Part shown: positions 25,044 to 36,400 of the stretch, piece by piece | Layout of the letters: every line of letters starts with the position of its first letter | Numbering within the stretch: position 1 is the stretch's first letter | Assembly (NCBI RefSeq): GCF_031458095.1 | Contig: NZ_JAVDXU010000003.1 | Span: forward strand, 62,001 to 126,000 | Length of the DNA: 64,000 nucleotides | Direction: 5' to 3' | DNA from: Pelomonas saccharophila_A | GTDB lineage: Bacteria; Pseudomonadota; Gammaproteobacteria; Burkholderiales; Burkholderiaceae_C | The notes under the pieces: model-generated | The model's input: the letters and a program-made list of their open reading frames with translations, nothing else | The model's database searches: none | What the model was told of the DNA's origin: nothing | Translations under genes and position numbers: made by a program

Positions 25044-27062
25044 ATGGAAACCATGAAACGCTGGGCCGGCGTCGTCGCCGGCTTTTTTCTGTGTACGGGC
25101 ATCGCGCAAGCCGCGCCCCCACCGGCCGAGGCCTTCTTCAAGGATCCGGCCATCGTCGAGGCCATGCTGTCGCCCTCGGGCCGCAAGCTCGCCATCCGCA
25201 GCTCCTTTGGCGGCAACCGCATCGGCCTGGGCGTCTTCGACCTCAGCCCTGGCGGCAAGCCGACGCGCACGGCCCAGTTCAACGACGGCGACATCTGGCG
25301 CGCCCATTGGGTCAACGACGACCGACTCGTGTTCAGCGTCGTCGACCTGTCCGACGGCAGCGGCCGGCCCCGAGGCGCGCCGGGCCTGTTCGCCATCAAT
25401 CCGGATGGCAGCCAGATGCGCCAGCTGGTGCGGCGCATGGGCCGGCCGGTCATCACGGACGGCAGCCGCCAGGAGCGCTTGCTGGACTGGAATCACCGCC
25501 TGTTGACGGTGCCCCGGCCACAGGCCGGCCAGGTCAATGAGGAGGTGCTGGTCGTGGAGTTCACGCCCGACCAGCAGCAGCTGGAAACGCCGCTGTGGCT
25601 GAACACCCGCACCGGTCGCACGCGGCCGACCGGCGTGGACATTCCGTCCAACACCGTGGGCTGGGTGACCGACAGCCGCGGCGAACTGCGCGTGGCGCTG
25701 ACACGCCGCGAGGGCCGGCGCGGCGCGCTGTGGCGAGGGCCGGGCCAGCAGGCCTGGCAGCCGCTTTTCGAGAGTGACCTGCTGAACCCGCCCTTCGGCA
25801 TCAACGCCGTGGACGATGCCGGCCAGCTCTATGTGACGCGCACCCAGGGGCCGGCGGGCGAGACGGTGCTCGGCCTCTATGACTTCGAGCGCCGCGCACT
25901 GGCCAGCGAGCCGCTGGTCGTCACGCCCGGCTTCGACTTCAGCGGGCGCGTGCTCAACGACGCCGCCGGCGCCGCCCTGGGCGTGCGCGTCGTCACAGAC
26001 GCCGAGTCCACCATCTGGCGCAACGCCGCCATGCAGGCCCTGCAGAAGGAGGCCGACGAACGCCTGCCCGGCCGCGTCAACAGCATCACCTGCCGGCGCT
26101 GTGGCCAACCCGACATGGTGGCCTTGGTGCGCTCCTACAGCGACCGCGATCCGGGCCAGTTCTGGCTCTACCAGGCCCAGCCCCCCGAAGGCGAGGAGAA
26201 CTGGCGCCCCGTGGGCCGGATACGCAACGACATCAAACCCTCCGAGATGGCGCAGATGGACTTGCAGCGCATCAAGGCCCGTGACGGCCGCGACCTGCCT
26301 GTCTGGGTCACGAAGAGCCCGAATGCCACGGGGCTGCCGGCCATCGTCCTCGTCCACGGCGGGCCCTGGGTGCGCGGCAATGTCTGGGGCTGGCATGCCC
26401 AGGCCCAGTTCCTGGCCTCGCGCGGCTATGTCGTCATCGAGCCCGAGTTCCGCGGCAGCGCCGGCTACGGCCGCGAGCATTTCCGCGCCAGCTTCAAGCA
26501 GTTCGGCCAGGCCATGCAGGACGACGTCGCCGACGCCTTGCGCTGGGCCCAGGCCCAGGGCCTTGCCAGCGACAAGGCCTGCATCGCCGGGGGCAGCTAT
26601 GGCGGCTACAGCACGCTGATGGGCCTGATCAACGATCCCGCCCTCTACCGCTGCGGCGTCGCCTGGGTGGCCGTGACCGACCTGGACCTGTATGTGGCGG
26701 GCTCTTGGTGGGTGCGCGACGACATCCCCGACTGGGGCCGCCAATACCAGCAGCGCGACATGGTGGGCGACCCCGACAAGGACGCGGCACTGATTGCCGC
26801 CCATTCACCCGTCAAGCAGGCCGCCCGCCTGAAGGCGCCCGTGATGCTGGTCTTCGGCGAGGCCGACCTGCGCGTGCCGCTGGCCCATGGAGAGCGCATG
26901 CGCAAGGCCCTGCGTGAGGCGGGCAACGAGCCTGTCTGGGTCAGCTATCCCGGCGAAGGCCATGGCTTTGCGGTGTTGAAGAACCGCGTCGACTTTGCCG
27001 AGCGCATGGAGGCCTTCCTGGACCGACACCTCAAAGCTGCTCCCGCTGCGCGAGCTCCTTGA
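25044..27062 (+). CDS. S9-family (prolyl oligopeptidase-like) serine peptidase, exported
   Basis: A 672-residue protein: signal peptide (MKRWAGVVAGFFLCTGIAQA), an N-terminal beta-propeller region, and a C-terminal alpha/beta hydrolase with oxyanion HGGPW, nucleophile GGSYGGYS, acid FGEADLRVP and histidine PGEGHGF. GAGGGAG three bases before ATG 25044 supports this start. It probably cleaves oligopeptides after specific residues in the periplasm. Its 3' end overlaps the convergent desaturase gene by 32 bases. Confidence 0.92.
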   Translation: METMKRWAGVVAGFFLCTGIAQAAPPPAEAFFKDPAIVEAMLSPSGRKLAIRSSFGGNRIGLGVFDLSPGGKPTRTAQFNDGDIWRAHWVNDDRLVFSVVDLSDGSGRPRGAPGLFAINPDGSQMRQLVRRMGRPVITDGSRQERLLDWNHRLLTVPRPQAGQVNEEVLVVEFTPDQQQLETPLWLNTRTGRTRPTGVDIPSNTVGWVTDSRGELRVALTRREGRRGALWRGPGQQAWQPLFESDLLNPPFGINAVDDAGQLYVTRTQGPAGETVLGLYDFERRALASEPLVVTPGFDFSGRVLNDAAGAALGVRVVTDAESTIWRNAAMQALQKEADERLPGRVNSITCRRCGQPDMVALVRSYSDRDPGQFWLYQAQPPEGEENWRPVGRIRNDIKPSEMAQMDLQRIKARDGRDLPVWVTKSPNATGLPAIVLVHGGPWVRGNVWGWHAQAQFLASRGYVVIEPEFRGSAGYGREHFRASFKQFGQAMQDDVADALRWAQAQGLASDKACIAGGSYGGYSTLMGLINDPALYRCGVAWVAVTDLDLYVAGSWWVRDDIPDWGRQYQQRDMVGDPDKDAALIAAHSPVKQAARLKAPVMLVFGEADLRVPLAHGERMRKALREAGNEPVWVSYPGEGHGFAVLKNRVDFAERMEAFLDRHLKAAPAARAP

Positions 27063-27927
27063 ACCCGTTGCCATGCCGCCGCCATTCCGGCGGCTTCCAC
27101 AGATGCGCCAGGCGCAGGCCCCAGCTCTTCTCCCGGGCCATGTCGTGGAACATCGCCCGCCATTCGTGGGCGTTCAGCCAGAACAGGTTGTGCGTGTAGA
27201 AGGGGTGCTCCAGGCCGTAGTCCACCGGGTCCCTCTCGGGCTCGAAGCTGCCGAACAGGCGGTCGAAGATGATCAGCATGCCGCCGAAGTTCTTGTCGAT
27301 GTACTGCGGGTTGCGGCCGTGATGGGCGCGGTGGTGCGAGGGCGTGTTGAAGATGAACTCGAACCAGGCCGGCATCTTGTCCACCCAGGTGGTGTGCACG
27401 AAGAACTGGTAGCCCAGGTTCAGCGACAGCGCGAACAGCACCCAGCGCGGCTCGAAGCCCAGCCAGACGGCCGGCAGATAGAACAGCCAGTTGCCGGCGA
27501 TCGGATAGAACCAGCTCTGGCGCAGCGCCGTGCCGAAGTTCATCTTCTCCGAGCCGTGGTGCACGACATGGGCGCACCAGAACCAGCGGATGCGGTGGCT
27601 GCCGCGGTGGAACCCGTAGTAGAGGAACTCCACCAGGAAGAACAGGCCCACGAAGCGCCAGAAGGTGACGTCGATGGTGAAGAGGCGGTGGTCATAGACC
27701 CAGCCCATGGCCGGCAGCACCAGCACGACGAGCAGGATCAGGTCGGCGACCAGATAGCTGCCGCCGCTGTTCATGCTGTCGAAGGTGTCCCAAAGATCGA
27801 AGACGCCCGTCTTGCGAAAGCGCCAGGCCTCCATGGCGATGAAGACGGCGAAGATGGGCGACAGCATGACCAGCGTCAGGTCGCGCCAGTCGCCATGGCG
27901 GTGGTAGAGGTCGAGCAGCCAGTCCAT
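27031..27927 (-). CDS. Sterol desaturase / fatty acid hydroxylase family membrane protein
   Basis: A 298-residue integral membrane di-iron oxygenase with the histidine clusters HRGSH, HVVHHGSE and HHRAHHGRN. The family hydroxylates or desaturates lipids using O2. It diverges from an AraC-type regulator and shares its promoter region. The substrate is probably a membrane lipid or fatty acid. Confidence 0.88.
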   Translation of the reverse strand: MDWLLDLYHRHGDWRDLTLVMLSPIFAVFIAMEAWRFRKTGVFDLWDTFDSMNSGGSYLVADLILLVVLVLPAMGWVYDHRLFTIDVTFWRFVGLFFLVEFLYYGFHRGSHRIRWFWCAHVVHHGSEKMNFGTALRQSWFYPIAGNWLFYLPAVWLGFEPRWVLFALSLNLGYQFFVHTTWVDKMPAWFEFIFNTPSHHRAHHGRNPQYIDKNFGGMLIIFDRLFGSFEPERDPVDYGLEHPFYTHNLFWLNAHEWRAMFHDMAREKSWGLRLAHLWKPPEWRRHGNGFKELAQREQL

Positions 27928-27981
27928 GCACGAATGATGCGGCTTTGTTACCCCCCTGGCTTGACGTCAGCGCCCAGGTTT

Positions 27982-28010
27982 TTGACAAATCACGCCAGCG
28001 CTGGCGTTAT
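27982..28010 (+). promoter_or_regulatory. Promoter with palindromic operator in its spacer
   Basis: TTGACA at 27982-27987 is a perfect -35. A -10 is weak (CGTTAT at 28005-28010, 17-base spacing). The perfect 16-base palindrome ACGCCAGCGCTGGCGT (27992-28007) fills the spacer, ideal for repression or for spacer-twisting activation. It lies between the divergent desaturase gene and the AraC gene. Confidence 0.6.
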
Positions 28011-28054
28011 CCCGGTCGCCCGCTCCCAAAGTGCTGCTGCATCATCGCGCCCCC

Positions 28055-29050
28055 ATGGATGAGACCCGCGTCGCCGCCAGCTATGTCCAGCTGCTCTTCG
28101 AGCACATGGCCAGGCTGGGCCGTGCCGACGCGCTGGGCGTGCCGCCCGCGCCGACCGAGACCTTCGTGTCCATGCGGCGCTGGCAGGCCTTGCTGGAGCA
28201 GGCCCGCGACCTCGACCCCGGCCCCAAATCCACCTTCGCGCTGCGCCTGGCGCGCAGCATCGCGCCGCGCCACTTCGGCGTCGTCGGCTTTGCGGCGCTG
28301 GCCAGCGGCACGCTGGCCGAAGCCCTGATGCGGCTGGAGCGCTATCACCGCTCGGTCTATGACGCCAACGTGGCCCAGGTCCACCCCGTTTCTGAGGGCC
28401 TGTGCATCGAATGGGGCGTGGAGCGCGGCCGGCCCGGCGCCCTCGTCGACGAGACCGCCATCGCCGCCCTGGTGCAGCTGGCGCGCGAGTTCACCGGCCA
28501 GGCTGTGCGCGCGCTGGCCGTCGACTTCGTCAATCCGCGCCCGGCCGATGTGCGGCCTTACGCGGACTTCTTTGGCGGCCCGGTGCGCTTCGGCCAGCCC
28601 AGCACCCGCGTCGTGCTGTCGCTGCGCGACCTGGCCCTGCCGCTGCGCGGCGCCGATGCCGCCCTGCTGGCCCTACTCGATGCCCAGGCCGAGCACCTGC
28701 TGCAGGAGGTGGCCGCCGTCAGCGAACCCGTTGGGGTCTGGCGCCAGGCCCTGGTCGGCCTGATCCGTAGCGGCCGCACCTCGCTGGCCGACCTGGCCCA
28801 CAGCCTGCAGATGAGCCCGCGCAGCCTGCAGCGCCGCCTCACCGAACAGGGGCACAGCTTCCAGACCCTGCTCGGCCAGACCCGCCAGCAGCTCGCCGAG
28901 GCCTATCTGCGCGACGCCAACGTCGAGCTGGCCGAGGTGGCCCTGCTGCTCGGCTACTCCGAGCAGAGCGCTTTCACCCGCGCCTTCCGGCAATGGACCG
29001 GCCAGGCCCCGCTTCAATGGCGCCGGCAGCAACAGCGTCCCACCGCATGA
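28055..29050 (+). CDS. AraC-family regulator with arabinose-binding-type sensor domain (OruR-like)
   Basis: A 331-residue regulator. The large N-terminal domain (about 20-205) is the type found in OruR/ArgR-like AraC proteins; the C-terminal HTH has LAHSLQMSPRSLQRRLTEQG and VALLLGYSEQSAFTRAFRQWTGQAP. ATG 28055 or GTG 28031 may be the start. Its stop overlaps the next gene as ATGA, and it diverges from the desaturase gene, so it probably controls lipid functions on both sides. Confidence 0.87.
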   Translation: MDETRVAASYVQLLFEHMARLGRADALGVPPAPTETFVSMRRWQALLEQARDLDPGPKSTFALRLARSIAPRHFGVVGFAALASGTLAEALMRLERYHRSVYDANVAQVHPVSEGLCIEWGVERGRPGALVDETAIAALVQLAREFTGQAVRALAVDFVNPRPADVRPYADFFGGPVRFGQPSTRVVLSLRDLALPLRGADAALLALLDAQAEHLLQEVAAVSEPVGVWRQALVGLIRSGRTSLADLAHSLQMSPRSLQRRLTEQGHSFQTLLGQTRQQLAEAYLRDANVELAEVALLLGYSEQSAFTRAFRQWTGQAPLQWRRQQQRPTA

Positions 29051-30033
29051 ACCTCGAGTTTCCCGAGTCGGTCGTCGAAGACGGCACGCCCGCCCACGGC
29101 CGCTATGTCGGCCGCATCGACCGCATCGACTGGTCCGGCTTGCGCGAGCGCCCCTCCTGGCTGTGGCGCAAGCTGCACCACAAGCGCTGGCACTACGTCG
29201 GCCTGGGCCACGACGAGGTCTTCATCGGCGTCGCCATCGTCGACGTGGGCTGGGCCTGCACCGCCTTCGCCTACCTCTTCGACCGCAAGCGCCGCCGCCT
29301 GCTGGCCGACTGGAGCCAGGACGGCCTGCCGGGCCTGCAGGCCGGCGTGTCCGACGAGCCGCTGACCGACGCCCGCGCCTGGTTCCGCGGCCCCGGCGCA
29401 CGGCTGGAGCTGCGCCACCAGAGCGACGACAGCCTGCTGCTGCATGTCCGCACGCGCGGCCTGCGCATCGAGGCCCAGCTCGACCTGGACGCCATGGCGC
29501 CGCCGCTGCTCGCCATCGGCCCCATCACCGGCGGCATCGCCCATGCCACACAAAAGACCACTGCCCTGCCGGTGCTGGGCTGGGCCGAGGCCGAGGGACA
29601 GCGCTTCGATCTCGACGGCACCTGGGCGGCCGTGGATGCCTCCAACGGCCTGCTCGCCCGCGACACCGCCTGGCGCTGGGCCAGCGCCCATCGGCCGGAT
29701 ATCGGCTTCAATCTGCAGCAGGGCTATTTCGGCGCCCACGAGAACGTGCTGTGGCTGGACGGCCAACCCGTCGCGCTGGCTGCGGCCCGCTTCGACTTCG
29801 ATGCGGACCGCCCCCTGGACCCCTGGCGGGTGAGCACGGACGACGGCTTGCTGGACCTCGTCTTCACGCCCGAGGGCGCTCGGGCTGCCGACAAGAATCT
29901 GGGCTTCGCGGCCAGCCGCTATGTGCAGCCGGTCGGCACCTTCAGCGGCATCGTGCGTGCCGGACCGCACGCCGCACCACGCCGCGTGAACGATCTGCTC
30001 GGCGTGACCGAAGATCATCGCTCGCTGTGGTGA
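29047..30033 (+). CDS. DUF2804 family protein
   Basis: A 328-residue soluble protein with the DUF2804 layout: an N-terminal RPSWLWRKLHHKRWHYVG segment, a central beta-rich region and a C-terminal NLQQGYFGAHENVLWLDG followed by VQPVGTFSGIV. The biochemical role of this family is unknown to me. Coupling to the AraC gene and proximity to a desaturase suggest lipid-related work; that is inference. Confidence 0.75.
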   Translation: MNLEFPESVVEDGTPAHGRYVGRIDRIDWSGLRERPSWLWRKLHHKRWHYVGLGHDEVFIGVAIVDVGWACTAFAYLFDRKRRRLLADWSQDGLPGLQAGVSDEPLTDARAWFRGPGARLELRHQSDDSLLLHVRTRGLRIEAQLDLDAMAPPLLAIGPITGGIAHATQKTTALPVLGWAEAEGQRFDLDGTWAAVDASNGLLARDTAWRWASAHRPDIGFNLQQGYFGAHENVLWLDGQPVALAAARFDFDADRPLDPWRVSTDDGLLDLVFTPEGARAADKNLGFAASRYVQPVGTFSGIVRAGPHAAPRRVNDLLGVTEDHRSLW

Positions 30034-30090
30034 CGCCATGCCGACCCGGCCCTAAAGTCGGCTCACTGCAGCTGCCCCGCCCCGCCCGAC

Positions 30091-31407
30091 GTGCGATACG
30101 ACCTGAGCAAGCCCAGCCTTCTTGGCGCTGGCATCGCCCTGACGCTGGCAGCGCTGGTGGGCCTGGAATTGTTGCCGGCGCGCACCCTGGAGCTGACCAG
30201 GCCAGGTGGCGTCAGCAACCTCTTCCTGACGACGCCGGGCGAGGACCACGCCGAGGCGCCGGTGCAATGGCTGGATGCCGAGCATCTGCACTGGCGCTGC
30301 CACTACACCGCCATCGAAAAATACCAGCCCTGCGGCCTCACCCTGGTCCTCAGCGGCGACGACCCCACCCGCGGCCGCGACCTGACGCGCTTCGACACGC
30401 TGGAGATGGACCTGGTCTACAAGGGGCCGGCCCCCTTCGTGCGCGTGGCCATCCGCAACTTCGATCCGCGCTTCTCCAAGGTCGAGGACGGCAACAGCGC
30501 CCGCATGCACTCGGTCAACCTGAGGCCACGCGACGTCGAGAAGCCGGTGCGCATCGACCTCAGCGAGCTGACGGTGCCCGAATGGTGGATCCACCAGTTC
30601 AACCTGGCCCGCGAATACAACCGGCCCAGCCTGGAAAACGCCACCGCCCTGACCATCGACCTGCCGGCCGACCTCTCCGGCCAGGTGCACGAACTGCAGC
30701 TGCGCAGCCTGGTGCTGAAGGGCGACTGGATCAGCCGTGACCGCGTCTATCTCGGCATCCTGTGCAGCTGGCTGCTCGGCGCCAGCCTGGTGGTGCTGCG
30801 CGGCTGGCAGCAGCTGCGCCGGAGCAACCGCCTGCAGCAGCGCGAGATCGACGCGCTGATGGTGCGCACCCGGCAGCTGCGCATCGAGCAGGAGCAGCTG
30901 CGCCGGCAGGCCACCATCGATGAGCTGACCGGTGTGCTGAACCGCCGCGGCCTGGAAGGGGCGCTGGACGACCTGGAGGCTCAGGCCGAGCCGCTGGGCC
31001 TGGTGCTGCTGGACATCGACCACTTCAAGCAGATCAACGACCACTGGGGGCATGCGTCCGGCGATGAGGTGCTGCGCCGCGTGGCGGCCGTCGTCGCCGC
31101 CAATCTGCGCGCCAGCGACATCGTCGGCCGCTGGGGCGGCGAGGAATTCCTCGTCGCCTGCCGCTGCCGCCATATCGACGAAGCCGCGGCACTGGCCGAG
31201 AAGCTGCGCGCCGCGGTTGCCGCGACTCACGTCGACAGCAAGGGCCGCTTCAGCATCACGGCCAGTTTCGGCGTGACGCTGGTGCCGCCGGGCGCGGCCA
31301 TGCACCGGGCGTTCCGCCGCGCCGATGCGGCCCTCTACCGCGCCAAGGAGTCGGGCCGCAACCGCGTCGAGCGCAGCGCCGGACAGGACGCCGCGACGAC
31401 GGTCTGA
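30091..31407 (+). CDS. Membrane-anchored GGDEF diguanylate cyclase
   Basis: A 438-residue protein. First membrane helix at about residues 9-29, a periplasmic beta-rich domain (about 30-215), a second helix near 220-235, a short coiled coil, and a GGDEF domain with the active site RWGGEEF. RASD lies exactly five residues before GGEEF, the spacing of the inhibitory RxxD site, so product inhibition is expected. The start is GTG. It makes cyclic di-GMP in response to an unknown periplasmic signal. Confidence 0.9.
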   Translation: MRYDLSKPSLLGAGIALTLAALVGLELLPARTLELTRPGGVSNLFLTTPGEDHAEAPVQWLDAEHLHWRCHYTAIEKYQPCGLTLVLSGDDPTRGRDLTRFDTLEMDLVYKGPAPFVRVAIRNFDPRFSKVEDGNSARMHSVNLRPRDVEKPVRIDLSELTVPEWWIHQFNLAREYNRPSLENATALTIDLPADLSGQVHELQLRSLVLKGDWISRDRVYLGILCSWLLGASLVVLRGWQQLRRSNRLQQREIDALMVRTRQLRIEQEQLRRQATIDELTGVLNRRGLEGALDDLEAQAEPLGLVLLDIDHFKQINDHWGHASGDEVLRRVAAVVAANLRASDIVGRWGGEEFLVACRCRHIDEAAALAEKLRAAVAATHVDSKGRFSITASFGVTLVPPGAAMHRAFRRADAALYRAKESGRNRVERSAGQDAATTV

Positions 31408-31416
31408 GCGTCGCGC

Positions 31417-34011
<2,595 letters not shown>

Positions 34012-34039
34012 GGTGAGTCAATCCTCCTGTTGCGAAGCC

Positions 34040-34067
34040 AAATGGGCGCGAGCCCTGCAATTTCAAG
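34040..34067 (-). promoter_or_regulatory. Sigma-32 heat-shock promoter of clpB
   Basis: On the minus strand, CTTGAAA (34061-34067), a 14-base spacer and CCCATTT (34040-34046) fit the RpoH consensus CTTGAAA-N13-15-CCCCATnT closely. The clpB ATG is about 29 bases downstream. Confidence 0.85.
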
Positions 34068-34144
34068 CCACCGTCTGGCGCTCCGGGCTGGCGCGCGGAT
34101 GTCGGACGGCACCTTATCTTGCCACCGAGGCCGAGGACGGCCGT

Positions 34145-34783
34145 TCAGTGCGGCTTGCCGCGCTGGGTATAGGCCGAAATGAAGAGGTGGCCTGCATCGA
34201 CGTCATCCAGTGCGGCGCTGAGGGGTTCCGGCAGCGGCGATGGCGGCAGGGCGGCGCCAGCTGTCTCCTGGGTCGCCTGGCGGCCGGGCAGATGCTCGAT
34301 GGCGTCGATGACACGCCGCATGTCGGCATTGAGGGGCTCATTGGCCCGATTCGCCGCCACCCCCTCGCGCAGGGCCTGCACGGCTGCGTCGAACTCGTCC
34401 GCCATGAGGTGCTGCATGCCACGGCGAAAGGCCAGCAGATAGGACTCGGCGTGGCCGCTGGCCAGGCCGTCCAGGGCTGCCCACGCGGCCCGGGCCGCCG
34501 CGTTCTCGCCGGAAACCACATGCAGCATGCCGAGCTGGAAATGCGCCAGCGGGAAGGCATCCGCCTGCTCCACGGCCCTGGACATGCTCGCCTTGGCTTC
34601 GCTGGCCAGACCGAGCTGGGCGTACTCGCTGCCGAGCATGAACAAGGCGCGTGCCGACGCATCGCTGCGACGGGCCGCTTCCTTGAGATAGACCAGCGCA
34701 TGGCCCGAATCGCCGCGGCGCGAGGCTTCCAGGGCCAGTGCGAGCAATTCAGCCTGGGTCAGGGTGCTGAGGGGATCCGACAT
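34145..34783 (-). CDS. TPR/Sel1-like repeat protein of unknown function
   Basis: A 212-residue all-helical cytoplasmic protein. Several 34-residue units are visible between residues 10 and 150 (for example ALFMLGSEYAQLGLASEAKASM and AHFQLGMLHVVSGENAAARAAW), typical of tetratricopeptide repeats that bind partner proteins. The last 40 residues look disordered. It lies upstream of clpB in the same direction, separated by the clpB promoter. Confidence 0.7.
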   Translation of the reverse strand: MSDPLSTLTQAELLALALEASRRGDSGHALVYLKEAARRSDASARALFMLGSEYAQLGLASEAKASMSRAVEQADAFPLAHFQLGMLHVVSGENAAARAAWAALDGLASGHAESYLLAFRRGMQHLMADEFDAAVQALREGVAANRANEPLNADMRRVIDAIEHLPGRQATQETAGAALPPSPLPEPLSAALDDVDAGHLFISAYTQRGKPH

Positions 34784-34834
34784 GAGGCAACAAGCATAGC
34801 GGCCGCCCGCCAGCCGGCACGGACCCGCGCCGCC

Positions 34835-35239
34835 CTAGTGCCAGGCGCCCAGGATGGCGCCCATCACCGTGTAGGCCACGATCTGGTAGCCGCTGTTGAT
34901 GAGCCAGAGCTTCAGCGAGCGCTGCTCGAAGAGGTAGATGACCCCGAGGCTCATGGCCACCCAGCCCAGGCCGGTGGCAAAGCCGGCGAACAGGCCGAAG
35001 CTCAGGCTCGCCTTGGCACCGAGGAAGGCCGCCAGGTTGAAGGCCATGATGAGCGAGGCCAGGGCCGACAGGCCGAAGACGCGTCCCATGTTGACCTGCT
35101 TGGTCTGGGCCTCGCTGAGGCCCGCCTCGGCCATCCAGGCCTTCTCGAAGGCGAGGGGCGAATACCAGAGCCCGCCGAGCAGGAAGCTCGTCAAGGCCGC
35201 CACAATGACCGCCGGGATATTGAATTGCACTGCGTCCAT
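34835..35239 (-). CDS. DUF1761 membrane protein
   Basis: A 134-residue protein with four membrane helices and the family's LGGLWYSPLAFEKAWMAEAG opening after helix one. GAGGGGAC precedes the ATG at 35239; the longer in-frame ORF upstream is not needed. Function unknown. It diverges from the kinase gene at 35324. Confidence 0.85.
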   Translation of the reverse strand: MDAVQFNIPAVIVAALTSFLLGGLWYSPLAFEKAWMAEAGLSEAQTKQVNMGRVFGLSALASLIMAFNLAAFLGAKASLSFGLFAGFATGLGWVAMSLGVIYLFEQRSLKLWLINSGYQIVAYTVMGAILGAWH

Positions 35240-35323
35240 CGCAGTCCCCTCGTGAAGTTGTTGGTGCGGCGATGCTGAGGCGAGCCGTCCGCCGGCAACA
35301 GCGGCCGAGCGCCGAAGCCGAAG

Positions 35324-36400
35324 ATGAGCACGCCCAAAGCCGACAAACTGCCGCTCAAATCGCTGCCGGACCCGCCCACCCAGGCCCGCCTGGACGACCG
35401 GCTGCTGATGGCCGGCGGCTCGCTCGCCTTCGGCCTGGCCATTCCCTGGCTGACGGGGCTGTACGGGCCGCTGGGCCCCGGCGACGCGCGCTTCTGGGTC
35501 GGCTTTGCCGGCTTCATCGCCCTGGCCTTTGCCATCTGGGCCGGCAACCGCTGGCTGCTGTTCAAGCAGCGCGAGCACCTGAACTGGTTCGCCCATCCGC
35601 TGCGCAAGCTGCTGATGCTGGTCAGCGCCAACGTGCTCTACACGGCACCGTTGACGCTGGCCGCCATCTGGGCCTGGTTCCACATCGCCGGACTGGCGGT
35701 GGACGTCAATGCGCTCAAGCTGGTGGTGGCCACCAACGTCATCTGCGTGCTCTTCGTGACCCATGCCTACGAGACCATGTTCCTGATCCGCGAACGCGAG
35801 TCGGACATGCTGCGCGTCGAGCGCCTGGAGCGGGCCCGCACCCAGGCCGAGCTCGGCGCGCTGAAGGCCCAGGTCGACCCGCATTTCCTGTTCAACAGCC
35901 TCAACACCCTGGGTCATCTGATCGCAAACGACCCAAACAGCGCCCGCGAGTTCAGCGACACCCTGGCCGAGATCTATCGCTATGTGCTGGACAGCCGCCA
36001 ACGCGACCTGGTGCCGCTGGACGAGGAGCTGGCCTTTTTGCGCCACTACCACCGCCTGCTGGCCCTGCGCTTTGGCGCCGCCATGCCGCTGGCGCTGGAC
36101 CCGGCCCTGCAGACTTCGCAATGGCTGGTGCCACCACTGGCGCTGCAAACCCTGCTGGAGAACGCCATCAAGCACAACGAGGCCAGCGCCGCCCAGCCGT
36201 TGACGGTCGGCTTCACGCTGGACGGCGACCGCGTGCGGGCCCGCAATGCGGTGCAGCCACGCCGCAGCGCCCTGCCCTCCTCGGGCCTGGGCCTGGCCAA
36301 TCTCGACGAACGCTGCCGCCTGCTGGCCGGCCGCGCGCTGCGGCGCCGCGCCGAAGCCGGCATGTTCGAAGTCTCCATTCCGCTGCTGGCCCGCCCATGA
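35324..36400 (+). CDS. LytS-type sensor histidine kinase
   Basis: A 358-residue membrane kinase with four hydrophobic segments in the first 165 residues, a short coiled coil, the His_kinase domain with phosphoacceptor QVDPHFLFNSLNTL, and a HATPase with ENAIKHNE and SSGLGLANL. It couples by ATGA overlap to a LytTR response regulator. The signal is unknown; AlgZ/AlgR and YehU/YehT are related pairs. Confidence 0.9.
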   Translation: MSTPKADKLPLKSLPDPPTQARLDDRLLMAGGSLAFGLAIPWLTGLYGPLGPGDARFWVGFAGFIALAFAIWAGNRWLLFKQREHLNWFAHPLRKLLMLVSANVLYTAPLTLAAIWAWFHIAGLAVDVNALKLVVATNVICVLFVTHAYETMFLIRERESDMLRVERLERARTQAELGALKAQVDPHFLFNSLNTLGHLIANDPNSAREFSDTLAEIYRYVLDSRQRDLVPLDEELAFLRHYHRLLALRFGAAMPLALDPALQTSQWLVPPLALQTLLENAIKHNEASAAQPLTVGFTLDGDRVRARNAVQPRRSALPSSGLGLANLDERCRLLAGRALRRRAEAGMFEVSIPLLARP

